Assembly (NCBI GenBank): GCA_013407085.1
Contig: JACCGJ010008551.1
Location: 1 to 64,000, forward strand
From: Atriophallophorus winterbourni
Taxonomy: Eukaryota; Platyhelminthes; Trematoda; Plagiorchiida; Microphallidae
Direction: 5' to 3'
DNA: 64,000 nucleotides
Shown here: one piece after another, positions 27,432 to 39,117 of the stretch
Numbering within the stretch: the stretch's first letter is position 1
Layout of the letters: each line of letters opens with the position of its first letter
Notes under the pieces: generated by a model
Database searches by the model: none
Told to the model about the DNA's origin: nothing
The model's input: only the letters and a program-made list of their open reading frames with translations
Translations under genes and position numbers: made by a program

Positions 27432-29800
27432 AGCATTGCTTGCAAATATACGCTTAGCGGCTACCAGATACCGCGGCAGACTTATTCTGATCAGAGACTA
27501 CAATCTGCCGAATTTTAAGAGAAATTCAGTTCATTCAGAATATTCCTTAAATGCTTTATATCAGGAGTTGCTGGATGAAATTCCACTCTACAACCATATT
27601 TTCAACAATACCCGATTTCGATACTGACAAATGAAGAGCACGTGATTGAAAGTCTCACTTATGACGCTCCGTTGGGACTCAGTGAGCACTTAGTTATTAC
27701 GTTTGATTATATTTGCCGAGCAATCAGATCAAGTTACATCAACAAATTAATTAGAATAATTGACTTTTACAACTTGAAACTACTCTTAAGAACGCCACAT
27801 GCCCGGGTCTGAAGTCCGACAACGTGCACGATCAGTGGCAGTGGATTACAAACGAACTTGAATTTGCCGTTGAAATGCACTCTCATCTGGTTTCAAAGGT
27901 GCAAAAAATGGATATACATTTAAGCTGAGAATCCGAATACGAAAATGGTTGACCTTGCGAAATGCTGCATGGCGGGCTTATCGACATGATACCACTGTTG
28001 AGAGTTGGGAGACATTCCGTTTGCTGAGAAATAAGGTAAACAAACTTCTTGTTGATGACAAACTGAATTATCAAGAACATTTACTCAAAAAATGGAATCA
28101 AACCACAAAATTCTCTACCAGATCATAAATAACCGGTCTAGTGGGAAACCAGGGGTTGCCGCTCTAAAGACACGTGATGGAACAACAACCACAGCATCGC
28201 AATCGGAAGAATTCCTAGCCAATTCCTTCTCCACTGTCTTCAGTTCACGCAACACCGTTACCTGTCCCTTAACTCCAGTCATCTCACCCGAAAATGTTTT
28301 ACAAAAACTAACTATTACCTCGGAGAGTGTCCTCCTCTCAATACGAGAAAGTCTCCCATAGTTGACGAAATTACCCCGCTGATTCTTGAAAACTGTGCTT
28401 ATACTTTGTGTACGCCTCTCATCTACTTGTTTAAGCTCTCTTCAACCCAAAGTTTCGTTCCCTGTGATCGGAAGAATGGTATCATTACCACATCCACGAT
28501 GGAGGAAACCGTTCCGAAGTATCCAACTACCGAAAGTAACACTACTACCAGTGATCTCTAAAGTGATGGAGCGCCTCGTAGCAAACAGCGTCACAAAACA
28601 TCAGAAAGACAATTGCTTACTCGCAATCGAACAACCCGGCTTCAGAAAAAGACAATCCTGCCTTTCAAACCTTCTGCTCACCCTCGATGACTGGACACAA
28701 GCTGTAGACAAAGGTCTCACCGTACACGCTTGTTATCCTGATATGTTAAAAGCATTGGATCGTGTCAACCACAGTCTGTTACTACAAAAGATGGAGCTAT
28801 TTGAAATCAAGAGTTCATACTAGCCTGGTTTGGGGATTATCTCCGCGACCGTGTCATTCGAATAAAGGTTGATGGTGCTTTGTCACGACTTAATGCAGTA
28901 ACGAGTGGGGTGCCACAGGGATCAGTGCTTGGACCATTTCTTTTTCTAATCTATGTTAACGACTTACCTAAACTTGTTCGCTGCAAAATATTGTTATTTG
29001 CGGGTGACATCAAGCTGTGGACACAAGTACGCACAACTGAGGATTACAGACAGCTTCAGCTGGACATCGATGCCTTACAGGACTGGTCAGTTTGAAATAA
29101 ACTACCTTTCAATGTCAGAAAATGCAAAGTATTGATTGTTGGGAGACATTTCGAGTTCTCTTACACCCTTGGTTCCCATATTCTTGAAAGAACTGACAAG
29201 GAGGTGGACTTGGGTGTGTGGGCGAGCAGCACTTTGAAACCGTTACATAACGCCACAGCTGTATATGAAAAGACGTCACGAGTACTGCTTCTGCTAAAAC
29301 GCGTGTTCTGGAGTTTCACGAAGCAAACCGTTCATCGAATAATTAATACGTACTTGAGGCTAACCATGGAGTATGTGGTTCAGGCTGGGTCACCCTGGCT
29401 ACAGAAGGACATCAGCCTCTTGCAGAAAATATATCATCGAACCACCAAGCTCGTACGCGGTTCGAAGCACAAACAATACGAAGATCGTATTGCAAGTCTC
29501 AATATCTTTGACTCTCGTTACCGCCGTCTTGAAGGTGATTTGATTCTTATGTTCAACATACTGCATACCCCCAACCATCCCCTAAATAAACTATTTACAC
29601 GACTACCACACAGAACCAACCGGAGTCACGACTATACAGTACTTATTCCCGACTCGAGTACGTGTATGCTTTACCTGGAACACCCAACCATGTAATATTG
29701 CACATTCACCCAACTTTGATATATTCAAATCGAATTTAGACAATTTCATGTCGACCAACCCAAACATTGAATCTATATATTCCACATCATAAAGGCTTTG
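27432..29800 (+). mobile_element. LINE-gamma (CR1-like), endonuclease remnant plus RT
   Basis: Starts inside the endonuclease (RGRLILIRDYN, then LYNHIFNNTRFR, matching GDFN and LYNHVQQPTRFR of the 35 kb copy). A linker follows (RKWLTLRNAAWRAY, ILYQIINNRSSGKPGVAAL). RT pieces then include SGVPQGSVLGPFLFLIYVND (28904-28963), LGVWASSTLKP and the QKIYHRTTKLVRG block. The catalytic motif is FAGD (28997-29008), so one aspartate is lost. Stops and frameshifts occur between 28360 and 28900. The longest frame is 29132-29695. Inactive. Confidence 0.85.
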
Positions 29801-29959
29801 AACTTTAAAAAACAGTTTCTGCCCTATGGATTTTTACTTGATTCCTGAACTGCTCAGTAAGCAAACAAATCCCGTTTTACTACAAATGTTATTCGTAATT
29901 GCCATATTATTTTGTGGTTTTTGTTGAGCTATATGCTTTTTAGACCATTAAAATTGAAT

Positions 29960-30880
29960 TGAATTTATTCCGTAAATCACCGCCTTCTAGAGATTGAGCT
30001 AGCAGTAAAAGGCATACGGGGTAGTCTACTTGCTTTGATAAAGGCCTTCCTTACAGGTCGGACATACAGAGTTCCGGTAGGATCTACGCTGTCGAACCAA
30101 ACCTACGTGATCAGTGGGGTACCCCAAGGGTCGGTCTTCTGCTATTCCCGATTTTCATTGAAGTCTTGTTGTCTGCATCAAATTCCCCATGCTTCATTTT
30201 CGTGAATGATGTGAAGTTCATCAGATCAATAGATGAAGATACCTTGATGCAAGACCTTAAACGCCTCATAAACTGGTCATACCAGTGGGATATCTCATTG
30301 AACCTTAATAAGAGCCAACTCTTGTCAGCACTGGCTGATAAAATTTCAGTCCAGGTGTCAGGAAATTCTTTCAGTCTTAACGCCACTTTACAAGGCATTA
30401 GTTCGGTCGGATTTATAATATTGTGTCCAGGCGTGGTGCCCTTATTACAAGAAGGACATCGTTCAACTCGAAAGCATACAGCGTCTTGCAACTCGCATGA
30501 TTGATGGTCAGCGAGGAAAACCTTACGCTGCACGCCAGAAGTCCCCCATGTTTTCTCACTTACGTGCAGTCGTTTGAAAGTTGACTTAATTGAAACCTTT
30601 AAGATCTTGAACGACTTCTTCGCCTTAAGTCCCAAGCTGGGAACATGCGGGCATTCACTCAAACTTGCTAAGGAGCGATGTAGACTAGACTTCCGGAAAA
30701 CGTTTTTCAGCCTCAATGTGATAAATTTCTGAAACCGGCTTCCAGAAGAACTTATACCCTGCAATTCTGTTGCAAGTTTTAAGAATGGTTTGAACCCCAT
30801 CTGGAGTAAGCTTTTCCTGATTACTCCCTTTAGTTGCTCTGCGAGATTAAGTAGTTCACTATTTTGAGCGTTATCTGGTA
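29960..30880 (+). mobile_element. LINE-delta-like, 5'-truncated RT to 3' end
   Basis: Encodes SGVPQGSV near 30115, then FIFVNDVKF (FVND at 30199-30210 in place of FADD) and LNLNKSQLLSALADK. In a shifted frame come YYKKDIVQLESIQRLATRM, DLIETFKILNDFF-type codons and FWNRLPEELIP-type residues near 30730. KDIVQLE is shared with the delta copy at 63190. Inactive. Confidence 0.75.
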
Positions 30881-31084
30881 AATAAAGTAAATGCTAGAGT
30901 TCTGTTTTTTTAAATACACAACTCTTCTTTAGCTGAACTCTCACAATACTGTTGAATAGAAATTTCTTTTCATTTTTCCAGCCTCATTCCTAACGAATGG
31001 CTTCCTAAATACAATTTGCATATTCACTTGGCTTCGCGAACGTCGAGGATATCCAACGCAAAATATGAAAAAACGTTTTGGCAG

Positions 31085-31165
31085 TGGTGGTTGCTTCTCT
31101 GCAGCTTTCCAGCTAAAGAAATTCTAGACGCTCGATTGGCCATTTAGCCTTTTTCTGTCCCGTGC
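31085..31165 (-). repeat. Dispersed repeat C, inverted copy
   Basis: The reverse complement gives CCAATCGAGCGTCTAGAATT and GAAAGCTGCAGAGAAGC, matching 26445-26530 and 59470-59560. Confidence 0.65.
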
Positions 31166-31199
31166 AACTGAACTGAAATGAAATGAAACCCTTTTAAAT

Positions 31200-32560
31200 G
31201 GACTGGAATCAGGATTTCGTCAATTGACTGAACTGCTAAAAAGCGTCATTGATGTACCTTGGATTTCAGACTCAGAGTTTACTACCAAAGAGCCCGAAGT
31301 GCATGCGTCCCACTTAAACAACATAACATTTGCCGAGATGGTGACTGAAGCAGGTAGGAGTTCGACGGTAGCACTGATGCCTAAACTTCATGCAAAAGAG
31401 GAATTTCTGAGTAAAACCGCCTCACATTATAAAGAACTGACATATTCTATAAAGCATGGAAAGATATTAGCGTAGTATGGCGACAAGCGTCGGTGATCCG
31501 TGGGTGGCGCGTGTCACGGTTTCCACAGCGAGAGGTGCATGTGTACCGGAAAGGATACACGAAGGATGCGGGTATTTCGGGCTCTCGGGTAGGATGGCGA
31601 CAAGAGTCGGTGATCCGCGGGTGGCGTTTGCCACAGTTTCAAAAGTGGGAGGTGCATGTGTACCAATTTGTAGTGTACCGGAAGGGAATACACGAAGGTT
31701 CAGCGGAAGCAATTACAGAACACGAATCAACCGGAAAAGTACATCGAGGTCAATTGTTAGGTAGAGTAAAACAATGTTGTTACAAGTAAAACCGCCTAAA
31801 ATTATAAAGAACCGACATATTCTATAAAGCACGAAAATATTTTCGCGTAATCAGTACTAATCTTCCTGAATCAGAATTCACGGTGTACCTAGCAAGGTAA
31901 AAACATGACCTTGAACATTGGTTCGGTATTTGCAATCGAATTGGTTCAGATATTATACACCCGGCATCAGTAACTCGGCTCGCTCGCGAAAAAATTCCCC
32001 TAATTAAGACACACCACGTTTGTTCAGGATAACTTTATCAAGTTAGTCACACCACCATATATATGCTGACATACCTTGGTGGGAAAGATAACGAACACCA
32101 AATGATCGGGGTTAAGCAGCATCAATATGTATTATTCTTCTCGACGTTCCAGAAAATACAGGGGCCACAACGGTTTATGAAATAAAAGAGCACGATCGTA
32201 AACAGTTGTCATTAATTGTTGAGAATATCGGTTCCCCAAATCCGGTGGTCACTCACACAAACAATACCTTTTAGCCAATCACGCAAGGAAATGGCTCGAA
32301 TCCACTTAAGGTTACATTTTTGTCAATTAGCGTGGCGGATGCTGTCCGAAGCAAAACTGCACAGAAACAGATTACCTGAAAACGTTAGACGTGCAAACCC
32401 GGTGCTGATGTTAAATTACAGCTGTTCATTGCAAAATCATCCGAGACAGACAGAGAGTAGCTAGCGAAATACCTCAAATTGTTTCAAAAAAGGCAAAAGT
32501 CTGACGTCGACAGCATCAGACTAATAAATACTGTTAATGATTTATTTTTAGATGCTTAAA
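31200..32560 (+). mobile_element. LINE ORF1-like relic, split by a tandem repeat
   Basis: A first frame (31224-31475) is followed, after the tandem repeat, by broken codons for VPENTGATTVYEIKEHDRKQ and a VTFLSISVADAVRSK block (about 32140-32350). This nucleic-acid-binding style of region often precedes the endonuclease ORF in CR1-type LINEs. Assignment to the delta lineage is a guess from position. Confidence 0.4.
31415..31850. repeat. 117-bp tandem duplication inside about 64-bp direct repeats
   Basis: Two GC-rich units begin at 31477 and 31594 (ATGGCGACAAGCGTCGGTGA and ATGGCGACAAGAGTCGGTGA). A 64-bp AT-rich segment starting AAAACCGCCT flanks them at about 31412-31476 and 31786-31850. The period is 39 codons. 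The plus frame 31477-31764 and the minus frame 31712-31467 are both open through the array. Confidence 0.8.
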
Positions 32561-32984
32561 GATCACTCAAATGTATCTATAGGAATGTCTTGTATGTCTG
32601 AAACAAAATGTCGACTTTAATTAAACAAATATTAAAATTAGTGATTTCTTGATGAACGACGGGTAAGCGACTTTTGCTTTAAGCTTCGTAGTCTGACGAA
32701 AAAATGGACCGGGCAGAAGTACTCTGCTGGGTTCAACACAGATATACCAGGACTGATGCTTCCTGACAACAATTCTGCATAATTCGAAACAAGGTAAACG
32801 CTCTCATCAAGGAAGACATGCAAAATTACCACAGGAAACTAACATACGAATTCAAAAACTGAGACTTCCCACTCCCCTTCATTGAAGCCATCGTAGTGAT
32901 GTGATAATAACATATTAAATACCCCACATCATTCTCTAAAAAATTCATACAAGTACCGTGAGTCATAACATACAAGCAGCCACT
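32561..32984. other. No recognised feature
   Basis: A 64-codon minus frame at 32638-32832 is unrecognised. Confidence 0.3.
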
Positions 32985-33180
32985 CAGCGCACTACGAATT
33001 CCCCAATCCTGTATCAGCTGTTGCCGATATTTTTATTGTGTACGTGTCTGTTTCCTTTGGAATGCCCTCCCTGAAACTCTAGTCATCGCTCCCAGCGTCG
33101 AAACGTTCATTCGAAATTTGGATACTTATCTGTTGCATAACGATTTAACGACACCTGCGTATTGAGTCATGATAAGTATT
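32985..33180 (+). mobile_element. CR1-type LINE, 3' coding end
   Basis: Codes for FLWNALPETLVIAPSVETFI and RNLDTYLLHNDL, the W..LP..V..A.S...F...LD ending typical of CR1-like ORF2 proteins. It stops at about 33163. Confidence 0.6.
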
Positions 33181-33639
33181 CAACTGTACTACACATGACA
33201 TTACATAAACGATTAACTGAACAGACTACGGTGTGGACGTGCAAATTTGTGCTCACATACTTTTGGATTTTATTGCTCTAAAAGGTTTTATTATCATTGA
33301 ACTTGTCTCAACTTCCTCATTTGGAATATACTATTTTCAAGTCTGAGAAACGTGAATCCTTGAAAATCAAAATTTTCCAGTTTCAAACCAACGTTACATA
33401 CGTGTGCTTCCAATCCAGAATAACGCAACAACTCGGATACCATCAGGAAGATCTCGCTATTTGATATTTACAGACAGTTCAACACTGTCGGATTAAATCT
33501 CACAGAACAGCCCCGCTTTACTTGAACGTGTACGTCTTTTACTGTCCGTTGGAGCGCAATGCATCGCATCCACTCGTTCTTGCACTCCACTGAGAGACAC
33601 CGATCAATAAACCACCGCTTCGTCCGGTGTATCGACTCG

Positions 33640-34985
33640 CTCTCGAAAAATTGTAACGATGACCGACAAAGTGACCTTAAACGGATCTGACGACGAGGTA
33701 AACTTTGTGCAAACTTTGTCAAAAGCTGATAAGTCACAGATCGTGTCAAGTTAAATGTTACTTGTGTTCAATTGCTATTCATGCGAACTGTGACAAGTGC
33801 TTATCACCCGAATTGGTGACTCTAATTAAAAAATAAAAATTACCAGACATCTGCTATATATGTAATCCATGCAGATTAAAAGTAACTAGTTATTTGTCAA
33901 GAGCCGAAAACTCTGATTCAATTATGGAAAGACGCATGTTCGCTGTAGAGGCGAACCTTAAACGGCTTGAAAACACGTTAGAGTCTTTCCAAACATTTGC
34001 GTGTCAGAAAGCACTGGAGCCAGTTCAAAACGCAGTCCTTAACCACACTAACCGTAAGTCTTACTGGGAAGCTGTAACTACTACGGAAACACTGATTTCT
34101 CCAGAAATCGGCCACACTTCCCTTCCAACAGCTCGGTACGACCAATGGTTCTGTGAATCAGACCAGTATTCAAGTGAATGAAAGTGCTAAATTATCGAAG
34201 CATGTGCATAAGCTAAGACCGAAGAATTTGAACACTAAAATTTACCAAAAGATAAAAATGATAGATCTAACGGTAATGTGTAGTAATCTCTTTGAATCAA
34301 CTTCGCCATCGCTAAAGCAACGTGAGGCAGATGACAGGAAACAATGCAATGACCTTTGCCGAAGCTTAGTCATCACTTGTGCCGTTGACCCGATTATTTA
34401 GACCCCGAACTCACCTCGTGCAAACACACCCAGTTTACTGCTAATGTCCGTCCAAGATGCCGAAAATATGTTGCTCGCCTCATCCGTCTTAGTTATAAAC
34501 AAATCGGCATTGCGAATATTTCCGGAATTTCCGTGGGAATAACGGCAAATTCGTCGTAATAATCCGGAACTAGCAAAAGAGGCTATAAATCGCAGAGCTG
34601 TTATAGTTCATGGTATACCCAGTTCAAACGAAGAAGAATCCAGTAAACGTCTGCAACACGATTGCGGTGAATGGAGATTTTTATAAGTGATCCTAAGTTT
34701 GAAGGATTTAATAACGACTCATATTATGCGCCTTAAACCGAAAAAGGAATCGCATCAGCCTCCTCTCAAAATATCATTCAGCACAGGTGAGATGAAGGAT
34801 AGAATATCAATGCCGAAAATTTGCACCTCCTGAAATTCGTATTCGGGCTGTGTACGACATAAAACGCACGAACACTATATTTCCTGAAATGACTTCGCTA
34901 TTAAGTCAATCAAATGCACCTGAGATGAACAACCTGGAGCAGCCGACCAATTCTGGGTCGGCGAATCCACTACTATGAGCTCTTC
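33640..34985 (+). pseudogene. LINE-gamma ORF1: PHD-like zinc domain plus coiled coil
   Basis: A frame from ATG 33660 gives VTLNGSDDEVNFVQTLSKAD. In a shifted frame comes VKCYLCSIAIHANCDKCLSP, one stop, then LPDICYICNPCR. The C-x2-C, H-x2-C-x2-C, C-x2-C-x2-C spacing resembles the PHD finger found in ORF1 of CR1-like LINEs. An IMERRMFAVEANLKRLENTL helix (33922) looks like a coiled coil, and AINRRAVIVHGIPSSNEEES lies at about 34585. It has at least three frame breaks. The order ORF1 then ORF2 fits one element with the next feature. Confidence 0.65.
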
Positions 34986-34989
34986 ATCG

Positions 34990-36905
34990 TCAACAAAAAT
35001 CAAATCTCTATCATGCTGTTACACCAATGCTCAGAGCCTTCTGGCAAGTTTACTGAACTGTATTCACGTGCGACCGTGGCGTCTTGGGATTTGATTGCAG
35101 TGACAGAAACCTGGTTGTGTAATTCTATACACGATTCTGAACTTAAAATCCCTCATATGATGATTTACAGAAAAGATCGAGCAACAAAAGGTGGCGGTGT
35201 CCTCCTCTACTTACATGAAAGCATCAACTGCACTATACTTCTCTCCCCCGAGTTAGATGTCCCAGATACATTGTTTTGCTCTTTTGACTTACATGATAAA
35301 CGTAAGTGCCTCTTAGCATTGATTTATCGACCCCCTTCTTCATCATCTGCCGCTGACACTGTTCTTGCTAATGCAATACGTTTTGCATTGAAGCTCACAT
35401 ATTCACATTCGCTCATCCTCGGTGATTTTAATGTACCGACCCTTGCAACACACATTACTGGTGACGATTCATTCAAAAGCTTTCTTCAAGAAATAATGAC
35501 TTGCACCCCTCTTTACAACCATGTGCAACAACCAACGCGATTTCGATCTGAACAAACCCCATCTAGCCTGGACCTCATACTTACAAACGAAGAACTCATG
35601 ATAGAATCTGTTTCCTATACAGCTCCACTCGGATTGAGTGATCATGTTGTCATGACATTTGATTATATTTATCAATACGAACCAGTAGGAAATACTCAAC
35701 GAACGTATACAACTCTGAACTATGACTTGCTTCGAGCTCTTACTACTGCAAATCGATGGGATTTCCTTGAACTTAAATCAGCTAAGGAAATCTGGAAAAC
35801 GTTTTACAACCAACTCCGTATTATCATTTATTTATCATCGAACGTGAAAATAATAAGCAGCAAACGGCGTCAAAAAGCTTCTCAGAAGCAGTACTCGGAA
35901 ATGGATGTGTAAGCGCGACAAGGTCTGGTACAAATAATTGGACGATCCGTCAGGGCTAACTTGGCGCAACTACATCTTATTGCGAAATAAGTGTGTCCGC
36001 CTCATTCGAAATGATAGAAAACATTACTACTAGTCTACAGTCTAGTCGAAAAATTCGTTATGAATCCCAAAGCATTGTACAAACACGTCAACGACATCCG
36101 GGATTTTAAAATGGGAATACCACCACCGGCCTCTACTACTGGCATAGTGACATCAGTTGTAGATTGTGCAAACGTTTTCCGACAACAATTCGCATCACTA
36201 ATCTCACAAGTGTCGACCCATGGAACGTCTTTAAACTCTGACAGCTGCAGCTTGCCAATTCTTTACGGGGTGGATTTTCCCCCCAACGTTGCTTAAACAA
36301 AATTAATGATGATGAAGAAAACTGCTTCACCCGGTATAGATAATAAACACCCAAACCGTTTGTATAATCTATCTTCCGAATTGGCAATACCGACATCTGA
36401 CGTGTTCACGATAATGTTCGGGCAGAGCTTTGTGCCAGAAACTTGGAAAACTGACCTGATTAGTCCCATCTACAAGGGTGGTGAGAGAAGCAATCCATTA
36501 AACTATCGTCCTATAGCTTTATTAGAATTGCTATCAAAAGTAATGGAGTCCATCATAGCTCCTGCCTTGCGGAATCACTTTGAGATTAATAATTTAATCT
36601 CCGAGTCACAGCATGCATTCAGGAAAAAACGATCGTGCCAGACAAAATCGCTATTAGTAAAAGAGGTTTGATCTGAGCTACTGGATGCCTGCAACTCCGT
36701 GGATCGATTACTCAAAAGCTTTCGATCATGTGAATCACGAAATACTTTCGTCGAAACTACTCATCTACTGAGTACGGGGTAAACTCCATGCATGGATTAA
36801 AGAATGGTTGACATCTCGTGAGATGTACGTGAGAGTGAAAAACGAACTATCCGAGTCGATTAAAGTTGCCCGTGGTGTCCCACAAGGATCAGTCCTCCGA
36901 TCCGA
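34990..36905 (+). mobile_element. LINE-gamma ORF2, endonuclease plus partial RT
   Basis: The endonuclease is followed by a linker (ALYKHVNDIRDFKMGIPPPA) and RT motifs: SPGIDNKHPNRLYNLS, LISPIYKGGERSNPLNYRPI (about 36455) and SESQHAFRKKRSC (36600). ARGVPQGSVL (about 36870) closes the readable part. The sequence breaks off before the catalytic FADD. A LINE-alpha piece follows from 36985. Confidence 0.85.
35013..35912 (+). pseudogene. LINE-gamma endonuclease reading frame (299 codons)
   Basis: Longest frame of the window, an apurinic/apyrimidinic-type endonuclease. Visible motifs are VTETWL (Glu32), GGGVLLYL (60-67), IYRPP (104-108), ILGDFN (Asp138, Asn140), SLDLILTN (Asp187) and LSDHV (Asp210, His211). 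All catalytic positions expected for a LINE endonuclease appear present. The true N-terminus, with the YTNAQSLL motif near 35022 in another frame, is frameshifted, so the element is still broken. Confidence 0.85.
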
Positions 36906-36984
36906 TGTACATTTTTGTGGGTCTTTTAAAGCACAGATTTTTACCCGCATATCTTCTATGAATAAATCTATGAATAGACAATCT

Positions 36985-37160
36985 CTCGCTAGATACTGAG
37001 ATTGATAAAGGGATTGTCAGAGCAGCTGCTATTTTTCCAGATTAATCGGTTACGTCCAGGGTAAGCTCAAATTGTTTGTGAAGACAACGATGATGGCATA
37101 CAGCGCGTGCGAGCTAAATGCAGCGAATCCTGAAACCTATATGCAAGACACGAATGATTA
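36985..37160 (+). mobile_element. LINE-alpha internal fragment
   Basis: Nucleotide order GAGATTGATAAAGGGATTGT, CAGAGCAGCTG, then GCGCGTGCGAGCTAAATGC and TGAAACCT matches 24230-24350 of the alpha copy (EIDKRI...ACVLNAL...ETW). Decayed. Confidence 0.65.
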
Positions 37161-37554
37161 AACGCATCGATTTATCAACCATCAAATTCAGTAAAATAAT
37201 TATAAGTAATAAGAAAGTCACTAAGACACTTTTATATATAGAGAGAAGATTCCAACTAATTTTAAAACGGTTTTGATTGGTGGAAGACTAGAAGATTTAA
37301 TCCATATTTGGCCGAACATCTTACCAAGTTGCTCAGAACACCACTGCGAGTCTATTTAATAAGTGATTTCAACCTACTGGGACATTCAGACGACTTCTGA
37401 TAGAACTTCCCAGGTCTATCTGGATTGGCTACACTCCAGTGCTTCATCGGCACTCACCATTCACCAAGAACGACCAGAATAGTTTACTCTCACGTTTGCA
37501 GCCACTTTCTTCCCGCGACTTATCGGTAATTTTGTCCTCAATCGTACAGTACTT
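37161..37554. other. No recognised feature
   Basis: No frame or motif of note. Confidence 0.3.
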
Positions 37555-37770
37555 TTGTGCTGTGCGGCTAACACCGTGCTAAATTGATTGGCCAGAGGTA
37601 GTGAGCCGCATGCTGAAACACGCTGGGGTCTCACTACCATCTGTATTCTTTATTTCTCATATCTGTCTAGGCCTGGGCAACCTGACAGTAACATCGCCCT
37701 CGTGCAGTCTCTGACTGTGCGGCACTTTGCTTGGATCAGGCTTGTGCTTTCATACCATACCATACCATAT
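37555..37770 (+). repeat. SINE-A copy, near full length
   Basis: Head GCGGCTAACACCGTGCTAAA, middle TAGGCCTGGGCAACCTGACA, 3' hairpin region TTTGCTTGGATCAGGCTTGT and a CATAC tail at 37751-37768. Confidence 0.88.
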
Positions 37771-38374
37771 TGTCCTCAACACAGCCCAACGTCTTTCTGC
37801 AGACACATTTCCCCAGTGTAATACAAAACGCGATACACTCACAGCTACGTTGGAACAAAGTGGACGCTAGTGGATACAGTTGAGAAGAAACAGTGAAACA
37901 CAACGTGTAGAAATGGATGGATCTATTGACGGTGCGCAGTGGACGCAAAAACATGCAGAGAGAATGTTGATAAAATACAGAGATTGTGTATACAAATTCC
38001 AAAGAGCACAAAATCACAGTGTGTGTGTGTGTATGTTGCGATGTGCCAGCAGAAACATCACCGGTGCAAGGGGAACGCGGGAATTCAACGTGGTTGCTGT
38101 TGTTGACCGTTTCGTAGGTAGAATATCAGCAACACCAGGATCCCAGCGAGTAGTGGGATGACGTAGAAATCCCAATCCATGGAAGTTTTGGGATCCAACG
38201 GTAGGCTTTGCGTATCCGATTCGGAAGAGCTACCGAACATTTGTGTCAAGTATTTGACCTAGCATTGAAAACGAACGAGGTGTTTATCTAAAGGACGACG
38301 TAGCGTTTGAAGAACAATCAATAGTCACGCTGGTCATGTGACAAAAGCAAGTTTGCAAAAGTGTGATAGAAGTG
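37771..38374. other. No recognised gene
   Basis: A 93-codon frame (37880-38161) lacks a recognised domain. A TG run lies at 38021-38033. Probably DNA beyond the 3' end of SEL1L. Confidence 0.3.
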
Positions 38375-38570
38375 GATGTATATATGTATGCACGTATGTA
38401 TGGCTAAAATATTGTTAGGTTCCCTCGAAAGATAAGAAGGTGAAAATAGAAATGACGGCGAGACTCCAGCGTGTTTCCGCATGCAGCTCATTACCGGTGG
38501 CAAATCAATTTAGTACGGTGTGAGCTGTACTGCACAGAAGTACTGTACGACTACAGATCCGTGGAATGCA
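38375..38570 (-). repeat. SINE-A copy, diverged
   Basis: GAGACTCCAGCGTGTTTCCG, CAATCAATTTAGTACGG and the head segment are clear. The tail half is diverged. Confidence 0.65.
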
Positions 38571-38654
38571 GGCGAAACAAAAATAATGTTCAATCGCAAT
38601 ATTTTAAAGGTTCCCTGGGATTCCTGGTCGGAAAAATAAACAGGCGGCTGTACT

Positions 38655-38895
38655 GCTGAATATGGTATGGTAAGAAAACACAAGCCTGATCCAAGCAAAG
38701 TGCCGTACAGTCAGAGACTACACGTGGGCCAAGATGCTGTCAGGTTGCCCAGGCCTAGAACGATACGAGGGGGGAATAGAAATGGCAGTGAGACTCCAGC
38801 GTGTTTCAGCATGAAGCTCAATGCCGTTGGCCAATCAATTTAGCACGATGTTAGCCGCACAGCACATAAATGCTGCACGATTGCACATCCGTGCC
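38655..38895 (-). repeat. SINE-A copy, near full length
   Basis: A GGTATGGTA tail, CACAAGCCTGATCCAAGCAA, GTCAGGTTGCCCAGGCCTAG, CAATCAATTTAGCACG and GATTGCACATCCGTGC are present in order. Confidence 0.88.
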
Positions 38896-38994
38896 GAATA
38901 ATACCTGATCGAAAATGATGACCTGGTAAGTTATGACAGTCAAGCTTCTAGTTAGCACATTTTCGAATATTACGGGAAAAAGTCGCCGCGATTG

Positions 38995-39117
38995 CTACAC
39001 AAGCTTCATTACGAGCATGACAAAAGATGATAGCACACATGAGAGTAGAACCAGTATGTGACGAAGCAGCCACCCGGAAGCACAGAAACCAAAAAGAATT
39101 GAAAGTCGGAACTGGAG
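38995..39117 (-). CDS. SEL1L: SEL1L exon 11 (tentative): C-terminal membrane anchor and stop
   Basis: After an acceptor CACCTCAG the frame is in phase 0, as required by exon 10. It gives 40 residues rich in Leu, Val and Ser (SILFGFCASGWLLRHILVLL, then more of the same) and TAG at 38997-38995. Position, phase and hydrophobicity suit the C-terminal transmembrane segment of SEL1L. There is no sequence motif to prove it, and the conserved W-D-L-Y that precedes the anchor in vertebrates is absent. Confidence 0.4.
   Translation of the reverse strand, partial: LQFRLSILFGFCASGWLLRHILVLLSCVLSSFVMLVMKLV

Noticed and set aside
31467..31764. Protein-coding gene in the 117-bp tandem array
   Set aside because: Frames are open on both strands because the repeat unit lacks stops; there is no sign of a start context, introns or homologous domain.
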